A stretch of DNA of 64,000 bases, from positions 188,816-252,815 of the forward strand of contig QKWP01000636.1 in assembly GCA_003550325.1 (NCBI GenBank). Reading direction: 5' to 3'. The position numbers and the translations under genes were made by a program. Of the stretch, positions 45,034 through 57,062 are shown in pieces; the first letter of the stretch is position 1; every line of letters begins with the position of its first letter. Below the pieces are notes generated by a model, which did no database searches, had not been told where the DNA came from, and was given only the letters and a program-made list of their open reading frames with translations. Origin of the DNA: Gigaspora rosea (Eukaryota; Glomeromycota; Glomeromycetes; Diversisporales; Gigasporaceae).

Positions 45034-46207
45034 TTTCACAGTAAAATTTTGTGTTAGGTTAGGTTAGGGTTAATTTCTTGCGATTAGGTTAGGGTTCAAA
45101 GGTATTACTTATACTAAAATTTAACACAGGAAAATTTTTATTAGTGTAGATAAACTAAATTTGTGTCATAGAAATAAGATGATTTTTTAATCTGTATCAG
45201 TACTGTATATAGGTCGTAAACTATATAATATACTAAATACAGATTCCTGTTATGACCAAGACTAGATTATTTTATTTATTTTATTGAGGAAAATTTTCAA
45301 ATGTATTATATCAAAACTATCATCAAGTAGATATTTGATTAATTTGAATATTTATCCTAAAGTTTGAATTGCTTTCAAAGTAATACTAGTTGCATACTTA
45401 GGTTCCATCTAAATATAAAAGTTTTTTAAAAAAAATAAACGATCTTGCTCTTAAATACGTACAACGCTGATATAGAGTAGTTTCTAAAACTGATCTTTCT
45501 GGCATCGCCACGAAAATTTCGAGCACATGCGATAATTGAAAAGTTATCGTTATATTATAGATAGATGTTAGTATAATATATAGTAAATGTTCAGAAAAAG
45601 CCTTGCTAAAGCACAAAAGGTATTTCATATGCAAAATTTGAAATATAAGCGAGTTTTTTCAAGACGAGCGTTCGTTTTAGATCTTGCTGATTGGCTAATA
45701 GCGAAGACATAGTAGAAAATAATCGTTGCTAGAATCCTAGGATCATTTTGGTGTAACATTGCCTCCGTTACGTCATATAAGTTAGTTTTAGTTGCATGTA
45801 CGACAGAATATTGGGAAATCGTTATTCGGTTAAAATGAATCATAATTGGACAACCAAACCAATAAACTAATTCAACTAATCCAACTAATACAAATAACAT
45901 AGTAATGTAAAGTTACAAATACGGTAATAATTTAAAAAACATCTAGTAATAAAAAAAATGGAATGTACATACCAATATAAATCTTATTATTTTCAAAGCA
46001 TATAAAAAAGAACAAAAAGTACTCTTTTGACTGCACTTTTCATGTCTTTTTTTTTTTTTTACGATCAAGATCATATTATTATTTACTGCTCAAAGCAATA
46101 TATTATGTACTATTCATAATACAATATTTATTTTTACCCAGTAACGTAATAATCACCGCTGTTATCAGAGTGCTTTAAACTTTTTACGCACATATTAAAT
46201 ATCTTGA
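45034..46207 (-). other. Gene-poor; weak minus-strand frames at 45398-45900
   Basis: 45054-45095 has TTAGGTTAGG-type repeats. Minus frames 45900-45625 (91 aa, hydrophobic N terminus MLFVLVGLVELVYWF) and 45634-45398 (78 aa) adjoin and are less AT-biased than the surroundings, so they may be exons of one small membrane protein. I found no convincing splice model and no family. Confidence 0.3.
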
Positions 46208-46546
46208 ATGCCTCAACAAAGATCACGCAATCATGCTACTCAAGCATGTACAAATTGTCAAAATAAGCGCCAAAAATGCAAAAGACTTTCTGATAGAGAC
46301 GCTTGCGAAAACTGCAAAAACAATAAATCTCGATGTGTCATTATCTGGGGTAGAAAGCGCGGGCGAAAACCTTCTCCTAACCAAACTACTGAAGCGGTTA
46401 ATGAATTTCAATTCTCTTCCTCAAACTTCGAAACCCTTTTACTCGATGATCAGAGTATTGTGTTAATTAACCCTTATGCGTCTGCTTCTAGAACTACCGA
46501 CGTATTCATTAACCAAGAACCAACACACAATTACCATGTCAACTAA
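46208..46546 (+). CDS. Small Zn(II)2Cys6 DNA-binding protein, 112 aa (possibly spliced)
   Basis: Residues 14-43 form a fungal binuclear zinc cluster: C14-x2-C17-x6-C24-x8-C33-x2-C36-x6-C43 with basic residues KRQKCKR between. It is followed by an AT-hook-like GRKRGRKPSP (residues 48-57). The rest is polar with no activation or fungal-TF middle-homology domain, so the protein is much shorter than typical transcription factors of this class. A possible 3' exon (ELLRHQWQRQTLDE..., 46723-46819, preceded by a TTTTTTTCAG acceptor) would extend it by ~33 residues if an intron from within the C-terminal part is used; unproven. Confidence 0.75.
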   Translation: MPQQRSRNHATQACTNCQNKRQKCKRLSDRDACENCKNNKSRCVIIWGRKRGRKPSPNQTTEAVNEFQFSSSNFETLLLDDQSIVLINPYASASRTTDVFINQEPTHNYHVN

Positions 46547-48049
46547 CCCTTATAAAACTAATGAAGAATTTCAATCTCTCTCTTCAAATTTCAAACACCA
46601 CATATTAATAATCATACCACTATTATTCCTTTTTCGCTTATGAAGCTAATGAAGAATTTCAATCTCCTTTTTTAAACTCCACATATTTATAATCATACCA
46701 TTATTCTTTTTTTCAGAACTGCTGAGGCATCAATGGCAAAGACAAACGTTAGATGAACCAGATACTACTTCAATTTACTCTTATGTTACTTACCACGAAA
46801 TTTATCTTTCTCGACTATGAATGGCTTTTTTTCACTTTTTTTCATTAAATATTCACTTTTTCGTTATAAAACCTTTTTCTTCGCGGGATGGTGCTTACAT
46901 TTTTTCGTTAAATACAATCTTAAACGTTTATTTTGTTACGTCCATTTGCTTTTTTGTTATATATCCTTTTTTTCTTGATTGTGAACAGTTTTTCCGTTTT
47001 TTTTTCATTTACAATCTAAGAATATTTTCTTCACTATATTACCATTTTCTTATAGAATTTTTGTTTTTTTGTTATATATTTCTGTTAAATACATTATTTC
47101 ATTATAAGCATTTCCTTTTTGATACAATATTATTTTCGCATATGCATCTCTTATTTCGTTACGAAAGTATGAACGTTCTCTTTTCTCGATATAAATGTTT
47201 TCTTTTATAGAACATTTTTCTTTATGATCAATTTTTTGTTGTAACCATTTTTTTTATCATTAAGTGTAAACTATTGATAAATGTAAATCAAAACTTTGTA
47301 TATGTAATAATCCAAAATAAAAATAAGAAATAAATATAATAATAAGGAACTCAAATTTTGCAAAGCGTGTATACTGAGAGACCTCTCTAAGTGCGTCCTC
47401 TATAGATGCATTACCTCTTGAGCAGATTGAATGAAAAATTTTTGTGCATGCCTGAGGGGACCCAAGGCATGCCTCTCTTATTTTTCCATAGCATGTCCTC
47501 ATATAATGATTATAATTTAAATAAGAATTGGTAGATCTCTAATTTTGCGTAATTTTGTGCAATTTTTGCTGCAAGCTTTGGTAATTTACTGGCTCATGCT
47601 TTTTATTAGGCCTACCGAATTATTGATTTTAGAGTCAATTAACTGCAGGTTTTTATATATAATTTAACTTTTTTATCTCCCTTCCTCCCTAAAAAATCAT
47701 ATGATTTTTGTTATTTCTCTTATCTATTTAAGTAGTCTGCCTAAAGGTTCTACTAGAGGCCAGTAATATGCATTTTGGATGTTCAAATTCTTTCTTGATC
47801 CTGTTTATATCCAAAATATCCAAATATTCAAGATTGTCCAAAGCTTGTTTAAGCTTTAATAATTAATAAATTTATTTAAAAAATATATAATTTTATCTGA
47901 CAATCTTATATGATCATAAAATTATTTCTTTTGTTATTTTTTCATATTTTATGATTTAAACATGTTTATTCAAATTAAACTTATCTGATAACTCCTTATA
48001 AATTATGATCATAAATTGTCAGATAATACCATTAGGGTAATGACATATT
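46547..48049. other. T-rich low-complexity stretch, no accepted gene
   Basis: 46550-46690 contains two diverged copies of CTAATGAAGAATTTCAATCTC, related to the zinc-cluster gene (GTTAATGAATTTCAATTCTC), so part of that gene was locally duplicated. 46820-47240 is a T-rich plus-strand run with TTTTCGTTA words; its 129-aa frame is Phe/Tyr-rich noise. 47630-47725 resembles 49420-49530 (CCTCCC.. AAAAAATCA..TGATTTTTGTTA). Confidence 0.45.
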
Positions 48050-51000
48050 AAAACAGCCCATTTTTACAATTTTTTGAAAAATGAGCTTTTATTAGATTTA
48101 TATAAATTTTGATATTATTGACACTTTTTGTCAATAGACCATTCTTATTTTCAGTATCGCCTTGTTGTGCCATTGAATGACTATGGGTCTGTTCGATAAA
48201 TGAAAGTTTTTGCTCTCTCTCAAATAGTGCAAAATTGAAAAACTCATTCATAATAGACTGATTTTTGTCATCAATATTAACTACTTCAATTTGTTCATCT
48301 ACTTCGTCTTGCTCACTTTTACCTTCATTTGTGTCTTCAAAAAATAGATCAATGGTCGCTGTAGGAAGTTTAAGCATTAAAATGGGGTTTGGTTTGTTTT
48401 TTTTGTTTTTTTTCAGTAGATTTTTAAGTTCATTTCTAATCTGTCCAGTTTTGAAAGAGTATCGGGAAATATATAGTTTTTTGATTTAGTTTTAGTGAGG
48501 CCCAAAGAAGAAAATAGCCTTTTACAAGCAGCTCCATGAAGAACGATAGAGAAAATTTTTTTGCAAATTGGCAAAGAAAAAAAGAATTATTAGCAAATCC
48601 TGTTCAAAAGGATCTAGGCGATTATTGAATGTCGAAGTTTATATTGTCAAAAGAGGAGTTATTATTTTTATAGTTAACCAATTCATTATAAAGAAGCCTA
48701 TTTCTCTTTTACTAAAATTCCAAGCCTTTGCTAGTTCCAGGCATTTACGCAAATGATGATCACTATTCATATAATTTGATATGGCAATGTTTTTGTAAAA
48801 TAGGAAGAGAAATAGGGCGATAAAGTAAATATCTCCAGAAAATTCTCTTGCTTTTTACCAATAACAGCCGGTGCATAAACTTTTAAACTGAGAATAAAAA
48901 TATCAAGTCTTAATATTTCATGATGGAAATGGATCAATTCCTTAAAAATATTAGCCAAAGTCACATTTTTTGATTTAAGCCTTTTGATCACGTCGACTAC
49001 AGAATCTACCAATGTATCATTACTAGCAAAATAATACCTATCGTTGATAATAACTTTTATATTTTCTTTTATTTCAGGATAGTTAATTTTATTAGATTCA
49101 TTTAACTCAAGACAGCACTGAAAGCCTCTTTTAAAAATAGATACACCCAAGCAAACCTTAGCAATAAAATACTATCCTGTTTCGCAGAATATGCTTAAAA
49201 AATAAAAGATGCCTTGTTCTTTTTGCCAGGTTTGCAGAACACATTTCCATACATATGAAGCAGTAAAAAAATTTACAAGCTTCTGTTTTTTTATGCAAGT
49301 AGGAATAATGCCAATAAAATTAGCAATATTCTTTGCAATTAGATTAAATGCATGTAAGCAACACCTTAGGGCAGTGTCATTAATCACCTGATTATTTTTT
49401 ATCAGAGGCCTACCCCCTCCCTCTTTCTTAATATATAAATAGTCAGGTTCTTATAAATAATTTCAACTTTTTTTTACCCCCCTCCCCCCAAAAAATCACC
49501 TGATTTTTGTTACTCCCCTTATAGGAACGATATTTGGGTATTCATTCTATAAAAATAAGAGTGAATCTATTTGTAACTGTGGTTACAGTTCTGAGCCAAT
49601 CAAATTGCTAGATTAGGTATGACAAAAAAATTTGAAAAATTACAAATCGCAATAACATCAAATTGTGCCTATGAAACCAATATTTTTTTCTAGCTAAAAA
49701 TGCTTCTTAAGGTATTTTATTATATAATAAACCTTCTTCTTATTCTAATCTAACCCTAACCCTAATATGGTTACTGTCACCGCCAGTGACAAGCACATTT
49801 TTTCTAAAAATAAAATACATGTATGTTAGTATATGAATTATACATAGTATTTTCTAAATTAATTATGTGAGTACCACCAAAAGAAAAAATCTGGCTTCGA
49901 TTTTTTTTTTAAAAAACTGAAAACAGGTTTTTTTTGTTGGCACTTGTATAAAAAAATGCTTACATTTAAACAATTTTTTTTAGACTCTATAACAGGTAGA
50001 TTGTCTGTAATGCAAGTGATCACAGATAATATTCGAAATCTATTTCTGACAAGAATTTCTTTGGTTTTATTCTTAAGAAAAAGCGACCTATGCCTGCTTG
50101 CAGATAAGTCGATGATATCAATGACATGCTCTTGATATTTTTTAAGTATCATAAACCTGTATATCAAATTTTTCGGAAATATCAGTCCAGCCATCAAGAC
50201 ATATAGTAGCATCAGTAAAAGTTGATATAGTAGTTAATTTATTTTGTAGATAGTCTAAGAACTTTTTTGTCAAGATTCGTCCTCATCCTATATCGAGAGA
50301 ATAGAGTAGATAGCATGGGTCCTGGGGCATGCCCCTATCATGTGATCACAGAAATAATCATTACGAATATAATTGGCTAATATTAAAAACTCAGGTTAAT
50401 TCAAGATTAATTCAAAATAAATGGATCGTTGCCAATATTATTTTCAAGCTAAAAATAAATATATTAAATAAAAATTTGTAATTTTTAAATTCAAAAAAAG
50501 AATAAAATTATTTTTTAAAACTTTATTTGGTCTTATATTACATAAAAGGATCCATTTGAAAAATTTTAAGTATTGTGCTTATGTGCATATTGACGATTTA
50601 TATACCTAGGGGTATGCCCTAAAATTTTATCATGCCTCCTATCCTACGAAAAAAGGAGCTTGGTAACTAGGCACCAAATCCTAAAAAAATCTTGAGAATA
50701 CGGATTTTCAACAAAGTTAAATGAAATATTACCATATATCATAGCATTTAAAAGTTTCAAATGAAGTTTTTTAGATTACATGGAGAGCATGGGTTTAGAA
50801 AACCAATTTAAAATGCTTTTTTGTTTGCAGGTTGCACAGATGATTCAGATGATTTAGATGATTCGATCACAATTTCAACTGGGACTTCAGGGTTAGATTT
50901 AGTTCTCTTATGAATATGGGTTGTATATTTACTAGTTTTTTGAAGATAGCTAGTTTTTTCAGAAACTGGCCAGCTATTGCATTTGAAAACATATTAATAA

Positions 51001-51190
51001 AGTCTTTCTGGCTTGCTTTTAAGATTATCCAAACAATATTTGCATTTAGCAATATATTTATTACCCGATTTTTTTATCTTCAGAATAATAAAAACCCATC
51101 TATCGATGGCCTTGACTTGGAAGTAGTTGGGCAAAACCAGTTGGCGATTGCATACCGTAATATATATTGCAATGTAGATAAAAATCATAT
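48050..51190 (-). pseudogene. hAT transposase relic with BED finger
   Basis: Read on the minus strand from 51190: a BED-type zinc finger (AKCKYCLDN ... RLYQHMLKCNSW, ~51130-50960), then the DDE core entry ATICLDGWTDIS (~50207-50172), then LRCCLHAFNLIAKNIANFI (~49370-49310), a helical insertion region (49150-48767), and the C-terminal dimerisation motif KKIFSIVLHGAACKRLFSSL (~48565-48500). All parts are in different frames with several stops, so it is dead. The interval 49388-49858 is extra DNA between core segments and may be an insertion. No TIRs were recognised. Confidence 0.75.
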
Positions 51191-52509
51191 AAAGTTTTAT
51201 TTTATTTTTTTATTAGTAAAAAAATGATTTTTACTTAAAGTATTTATTAATTTTAATTCTCTTTATAACAGCTATATTTATATATCGATGATTTTATAAA
51301 GTACATTATGGAAGAAGTATTTCATTATACTAAAGTGTTCAACTATTTTTAACAAAAAAATCTTTTCTAATTTCATGAAAATTTGAAACCTAATTATAAT
51401 CAGTTGCAGCATTTAATTAATTATAATTGATTGATTTTAAGTGATTATTATCAGTGGAAATGATTATAAATCAATCGATCATAATAAATTAAATGCTACA
51501 ACTGATTATAATCAGGTTTCAAAATTTTCTGATGTTTGCAAATAAAATTTTTTTAGCAGTTTCTTATTACTTTTACACATGCAGAACTACTAATCATTAT
51601 TAAAAAATAATGGTCACAGGAATCGCATATTTTTTAGCAATCATTAGCCAGTCCAATAAACAGTTGACATTGACTTGCATTGAAAATTTATCAATTTATC
51701 AACCAATTCAACACTATTTTTACTGATAAAACTATTATTACTTGTTTATAAATAAGATCTGCTTTAGTGTATACAATGCAATTCTCAGAATAAATAATTT
51801 CTCTAGCCAAATATAGAACAGAGTTATTTGAATATAGCAAACTGGTTTTTTCTGCTGTTTTTTTTTTAAAGTCAAATAATTTTGAAGATTAGGTAGCATT
51901 GGTGATAATTGGTTCTATAAGTTTTTGAACTAACTTGATATTAATTCTCATTCTTTATAGGCAGGTCATATCATATTTGATTATAGCATGTTTATGAAAC
52001 CAAGAAATGCAGTGTTTGGCAACTAACAAAGTATCCTTGTTTTAGAGTGCATTGTTTGTCTAATGAGTTTGCTGAAGTGTTAGCACTTAATATATTTCAA
52101 AGATGTAAAAAAAAAAATGCACTTTTATTATTAATTGAGTACAAAGTTTTTTCTACTTGTACAAGATATATAAATAAATGAGTAATTTATTAAAAATTTA
52201 TATATGTCTAGTTCTAATTTTTGATTGGCTGATTATCTATCATGTAATGCATTATTGCACAAAAATATATGGATGCCCATGCCTCCATGCTCTAAACTAA
52301 GGATGTTATGGTCTAACAAAGACCACAATTTGACCTGGTCTTCTTAACTGGTCTAGGCAGTTCCAGGTCCATAAATTAAAACTGGTTTAAATAAGTCAGT
52401 CCTATAATAAGAACATCAGTACATATAATCAAATAAATGCAAGTGATTAATTGTATATAATACTCTAAAATAAAGCACGAGACATTTTACATAATAAAAT
52501 TTTCAATAT
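51191..52509. other. Intergenic, one palindrome
   Basis: 51386-51530 is an imperfect palindrome: TTTGAAACCTAATTATAATC and GATTATAATCAGGTTTCAAA face each other around a TGATTATAA-rich centre, probably a MITE. Otherwise AT-rich, no gene. Confidence 0.5.
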
Positions 52510-53782
52510 TACAGTGCCCGCTGAAAGTATCCGACCCGGTGTAACTTCACGTGCATTGTACATACAACCTTAAAATTTTCTCACAACAAACAATGATGCA
52601 AACGCTGATTATTCTTACCATTTGCAGGCAATTTATCCATTTACCAGAGCAATGTTCTCCGCCCAAATTCTGAACCTTTAAAATGCCTCTTCCGCTGCAT
52701 AAGCGATATGAAATCATTTTTTTGCACTATCATTCCAAAGGTCCGAAGCTTGGGCTTGGTGCTACAGCAAAGATTGTAGGCTGTAGTAAGTCTACTGCGC
52801 TTTATTGGGTAAAAAAATGGGGGAAACAAAAAATTTAAATGATGAACAAAAACCTGGTCGAAATCGGATCACTACTCCGCGGCAAGATGCAAAGATCCTT
52901 AAGCTTGCAAGTGACAAAGAAAATGTAACTGCTGTTGAAATACAACAGGAAATGGAAAAACGGAATGTTAGCATTAGTGTACGCACTATTCAAAAGCGTC
53001 TACGTGAAGGTGGGGCAAAATATATGGCGAAACTTTCCAAACCACTTCTCACAGAGAAGCACAAAGAGAAACGGCTAAAATGGGCAAAAGATCATCAGGA
53101 TTTCGACTGGGACCAGGTAATATTTACAGATGAAAGTACATTCCGTTTGAATCAACCGCATCCAAGAACCTGGCAGTGGTCTGGGCGGCGTAAATTATGG
53201 CGGTCCGTGAAGCATCCGTTGAAGCTCAACGTGTGGGGTTGTTTTTCGTCTTCGGGCTTTGGCAAGCTGATTTACTTTCAGCACAACTTGAATGCCAAAT
53301 ATATGGTTAAGATATATGAACAAGGTCTCCTCCCGTCTGCTGAGCTTCTTTTTGGGGCCAATTCGGATAAATGGATTTTGCAAGAAGACAACGACTCGAA
53401 GCATTGTGCAACTTTGTCAAAGGATTGGAAGGAAGAAAACAACGTCAAGGTTCTTCCATGGCCATCTGTTTCCCCCGACCAAAATCCTATTGAAAATGTT
53501 TGGAGATTGTTAAAAATTAAAATAGCAAGAAAAAAAATTAGAACTCTTGCAGGATTAAAATCGTGTTTGGTAAAAGAGTGGAATGCATTAACCTGTGAAC
53601 TTGCTACTAAATTAGTCCGTAGTATGGAAAGGCGGGTTGAGGCTTTAATTGAAGCCAATGGGGATTACACAATGTATTAGTAGTCTAAACGAATCATGTA
53701 TTTTTTAATAAAAAAAAAAATAAAGTTTTATCTTGCCTCTCTTTGTGTTATAGGGGGTCGGATACTTACGGCGGGCACTGTA
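52510..53782 (+). mobile_element. Tc1-family transposon (1269 bp, TA duplication)
   Basis: The element at 52512-53780 starts CAGTGCCCGCTGAAAGTATC and ends with the complement of CAGTGCCCGCCGTAAGTATC, both continuing to CGACCC. It is flanked by TA (52510-52511, 53781-53782). Single transposase gene inside. The size and structure are those of an intact Tc1 element. Confidence 0.95.
52683..53680 (+). pseudogene. Tc1 transposase (DD34E), one frameshift
   Basis: Start at the ATG at 52683 (MPLPLHKRYEIIF). The first frame carries the N-terminal helix-turn-helix (LGATAKIVGCSKSTALYWV) and stops at 52836-52838. The rest is in the frame that opens at 52805 and ends at 53680. One base change in the G/A-rich run near 52815-52830 would account for the shift. 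A second HTH (VEIQQEMEKRNVSISVRTIQ) precedes the catalytic residues: D in FTDESTFRL, D in ILQEDNDSKH, E in SPDQNPIENVW, with 34 residues between the second D and the E. It catalyses cut-and-paste transposition into TA. Only one lesion, so this copy is fairly young. Confidence 0.93.
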
Positions 53783-54509
53783 TACTTGCGTATAAAGATT
53801 ATTTTACGCGATACTTAAAGATATGAGACAAATTTACTTGTATAAAAATGCATTATGACTAATAAGATAATATTTAAGAACAATAACTTGAATATACAAT
53901 ATTATCCATCACTTGCTAAATTGAGCGATTAAAGAATAATAAAAGTTTGGAGTTTCTAATTTAAATCGACTGGTTTCTAACAATTTTAAGCAAGAAATTT
54001 GTGTATTGGAAATTTTAAGGACTTTATAGACCTTTTCTGCTTTGATTTCATATGGAAGAATTGCAAAATTTAGTTTTAGCTCCTCAAAAAAGAAATCCAA
54101 ACCGCTATCCATTTAAATTTTTAGTTTTTTTTTGAATAATACATATAAATTAATTTTATTAAAAAAAGCATATTGTTATTCGACTTATTTGCATATTACT
54201 ATGCTTTAATCAAATTTCCTATTCAGGCATCTGCACTGATGCTATATTTGCTTATCATGTTTCTCATAAATGTTTTTGAGAAAAAAAGAGTCATTCCAAC
54301 GATCAATAGGAAAAATTGACTATTATGATATAGGTTTTAGAATGTTTTTACATTTTCACCTTTCAAATAACCAATTTAAGATGTGCCTTGATACTTTTTT
54401 GTATAAAAAAAGTCCCTTTAGATAAGATAATCAAAAAAAATAAATTATACATATATTTAGTCATAATCAATAGCTAAAACGAAACAAAAAAAAAATTAAA
54501 ATTTGCTTA
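53783..54509. other. Intergenic, nothing recognised
   Basis: AT-rich spacer between the Tc1 and hAT elements. The 67-aa minus frame (53909-54112) has no motif. Confidence 0.4.
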
Positions 54510-55760
54510 GCTTAGTATAGTGAACTTACTCGGGTTGGATGACCCGTGGGTCATCTGACCCGACGGGGCACAGGTCAAATTTTGATCTGACCCGGGTCAA
54601 ACGGGTTAGAACTTGGATTAATAAATTTTGACTAAAATTTATTTAATTCATATCGATTTATACTTTACGTACCTGATTAATATTTAAATATTAAAAACAA
54701 ATGATTTACATATTTATCCATTACAAAGAATCATTATTATTTTACTTATATATAAAATATTTATTTATTTATTGTTTATTGTTCTTTGAATAAGAGATTT
54801 TAGATATAAAATACTAGCAGATCTCTAATTCAATCAATCACCCTTTTTCGCTCCTTTTAAAATTTCCACAACCTAAATATAATTAGGTTTTTTTTATTTT
54901 TTTAAATCTAGCGATTTTATTTAAACCTCCAGATGATTTTAAATCTCTAGGCAATTTTAAACCTCTAGGCGATTTCAAACCTCTAGGCGATTTCCATTAT
55001 ACGATAAGTTGCTTCTTTACTTCTTAGTGCAAATTCAGCATTTGGCTCAATTTCTAATAATATTTTTGAACCAATGATTAATCAATTCAAGAAATTAACT
55101 CAAAAAAATTTTTTTTTATCTATTCAAAAACGTAGGAAGCTGGCCAAAGTTTTAAAGCTGCCTTAAGAAACAAGATTTACCCAACAAATTGAGGATCGAG
55201 ACATGTACGACTATCAGTAATGGTAAGGCCGCAGATAAGAAAAGGTGCTCAGATGGCACCGATGTTGCCGGTATAGTTAAGTACTTGTGAGCAAGCTTTG
55301 CAAGTATTGGATAATCATTTTTTCGTAATGCCCACCACTGAAGTATGTCAGTTTCACTTGTTTCCTTTGGCAATAAAAGGTATGAATTAAACTCACAGTT
55401 GATACTATCCTGTTGATTTGATTGTTCTTGAGAACTAGTATCTGTTCCGAGAGCAAAAATGTCCTCATCATTTATTTTGTTACTAGATAGTGTCAAATTT
55501 ATTTGACTTTTAGTATCTGATGAAGTGTCCAATTCATGAGAGTTAGCAATTAATTCGATTTCAACACGTGCTTCTAAAATAGTACGACTTTTTTCATCCT
55601 CAGTAAATATTGGCATGTCTTTGGTTCTTGGGTCAAAAAATGCAGCAAGCTGAATTGGCTTTGATGGTTCCAAAAATTGTGTCTAAAAAGAAAAATAAAA
55701 AAAAAATAAAAAAAATAACAACAAAAAAATAATAATAAAAAACAGAAAATTTTATTTTTA

Positions 55761-55823
55761 CCCAAGTTAAAGTCATCTGAAATATTACTTAATGCTAATA
55801 TTATCGGGTGACTTTAACCTAGG
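55761..55823. mobile_element. 63-bp hairpin (mini-MITE?) inside the transposase intron
   Basis: CCCAAGTTAAAGTCA and TGACTTTAACCTAGG face each other around a 33-bp AT-rich loop, with a 12-bp perfect core (GTTAAAGTCA extended). It lies within the putative GC-AG intron. It could be a tiny MITE or an intron secondary structure. No target duplication was identified. Confidence 0.5.
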
Positions 55824-56414
55824 CGAAAATTGAATTTCCCAAAAAAATTTTTAAAAATAGAAAAAATTATGCCTGTATCAATTTATAAAGGGAGTTTTGA
55901 AACTTTTGAATATTAATATCATTTGTTTTAGCACAATTAAGTTTCGTCTTAATAAAATTTATTGCAAACCACGCTTGTGAAAGTGTTGGATATTGTGAAC
56001 CCGATAATTTTTTAGTAATAGTTTCGTATGAATACAACAATTTTACTAATTCGGTTATTTTATCCCAATTGTCAGATAATAATTCTTTTTCTTCATAATT
56101 TTTTAGCAAATTATTGTCATTAGCTTCAACTAAAAGTAACTTATACTTGTACATAGCAGATTTAAGAATAGTTAACCGTTTTAATAGATAGAACGTCAAA
56201 TTCCACCTTGTAGAAACATCCCGAATTACAGAAAGAAGTCTATCACAATTTTCCATTTCTATTTGTACTTCTAAGAGAAATTGCTTTTGTTTTGGACTTC
56301 TACTAAAATGCAATACTATATCCTTATATTTTTTTATTAAATTTGTAATTTCGAGACATTCTTTTAATGAATCGTTAATTGCAAGTTGCAAAGTATGTCC
56401 AAAACAAAAAACCT

Positions 56415-57062
56415 TATCCCTTAGATTGTAACACAGGCAAATTTGCTTGCGTATTTTAAAATTTTTAATAAAATTTTAAATATTGATTTTAGCCATATCT
56501 TTTCTAAGTAAAAAATATTCTTTAAGTTTTGTTTTAGTAACTTTGTTATAAAATTTTTTTAAAATCATTAGAAAACTTTAATATAATAAATGTTTAAAGT
56601 TCTTGTATTGGCATTTTTACTATTAAAATTTTTCTTTAGATTTTTTCAAATTTTATATGTTCCCATCTATAAAAAAAATCTTTACTTCTAATACAAGTCT
56701 TAATTTTTACAAGTAAATCATTAAAGTTGCAATAATGAAAGTTGTCATCCTTTATATAAACTACAATATTGTCTTAAGAACTATAGTTCTAAAACTAAAA
56801 CTAAATAAGATCGCAGAAAAATTGTAATAAAATTTTTTAAAAAAATTTTTTCTTAAAATTATCTATTTTCAGCTTATATGTAACTATAATTTATTTTCTT
56901 ATAATATAAAAACTAATTTTGCAAAAAAGTAATCCTTATTTTCAAATATAATTGTACAAAGTTTTATTTAATTATTTTAGTATTTTAAAAAAGTAAATCA
57001 GAGCTAAAAAAGTGCAAAAACGCAGGCAAATTTGCCTGTGTTCTACTACAATCTAAGGGATA
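56415..57062. mobile_element. MITE family A, copy 2 (644 bp, TA duplication) inside hAT transposase
   Basis: The element at 56417-57060 begins TCCCTTAGATTGTAACACAG and ends with TCTAAGGGA, flanked by TA (56415-56416, 57061-57062). It interrupts the transposase between the EKMEQRYGI and DKVFCFGHT segments. Inverted relative to copy 1 at 36-691, with matching internal sequence. Confidence 0.92.

Noticed and set aside
46821-47210. 129-aa plus-strand frame rich in Phe, Tyr and Leu
   Set aside because: It translates T-rich low-complexity DNA with recurring TTTTCGTTA words; composition explains the open frame.
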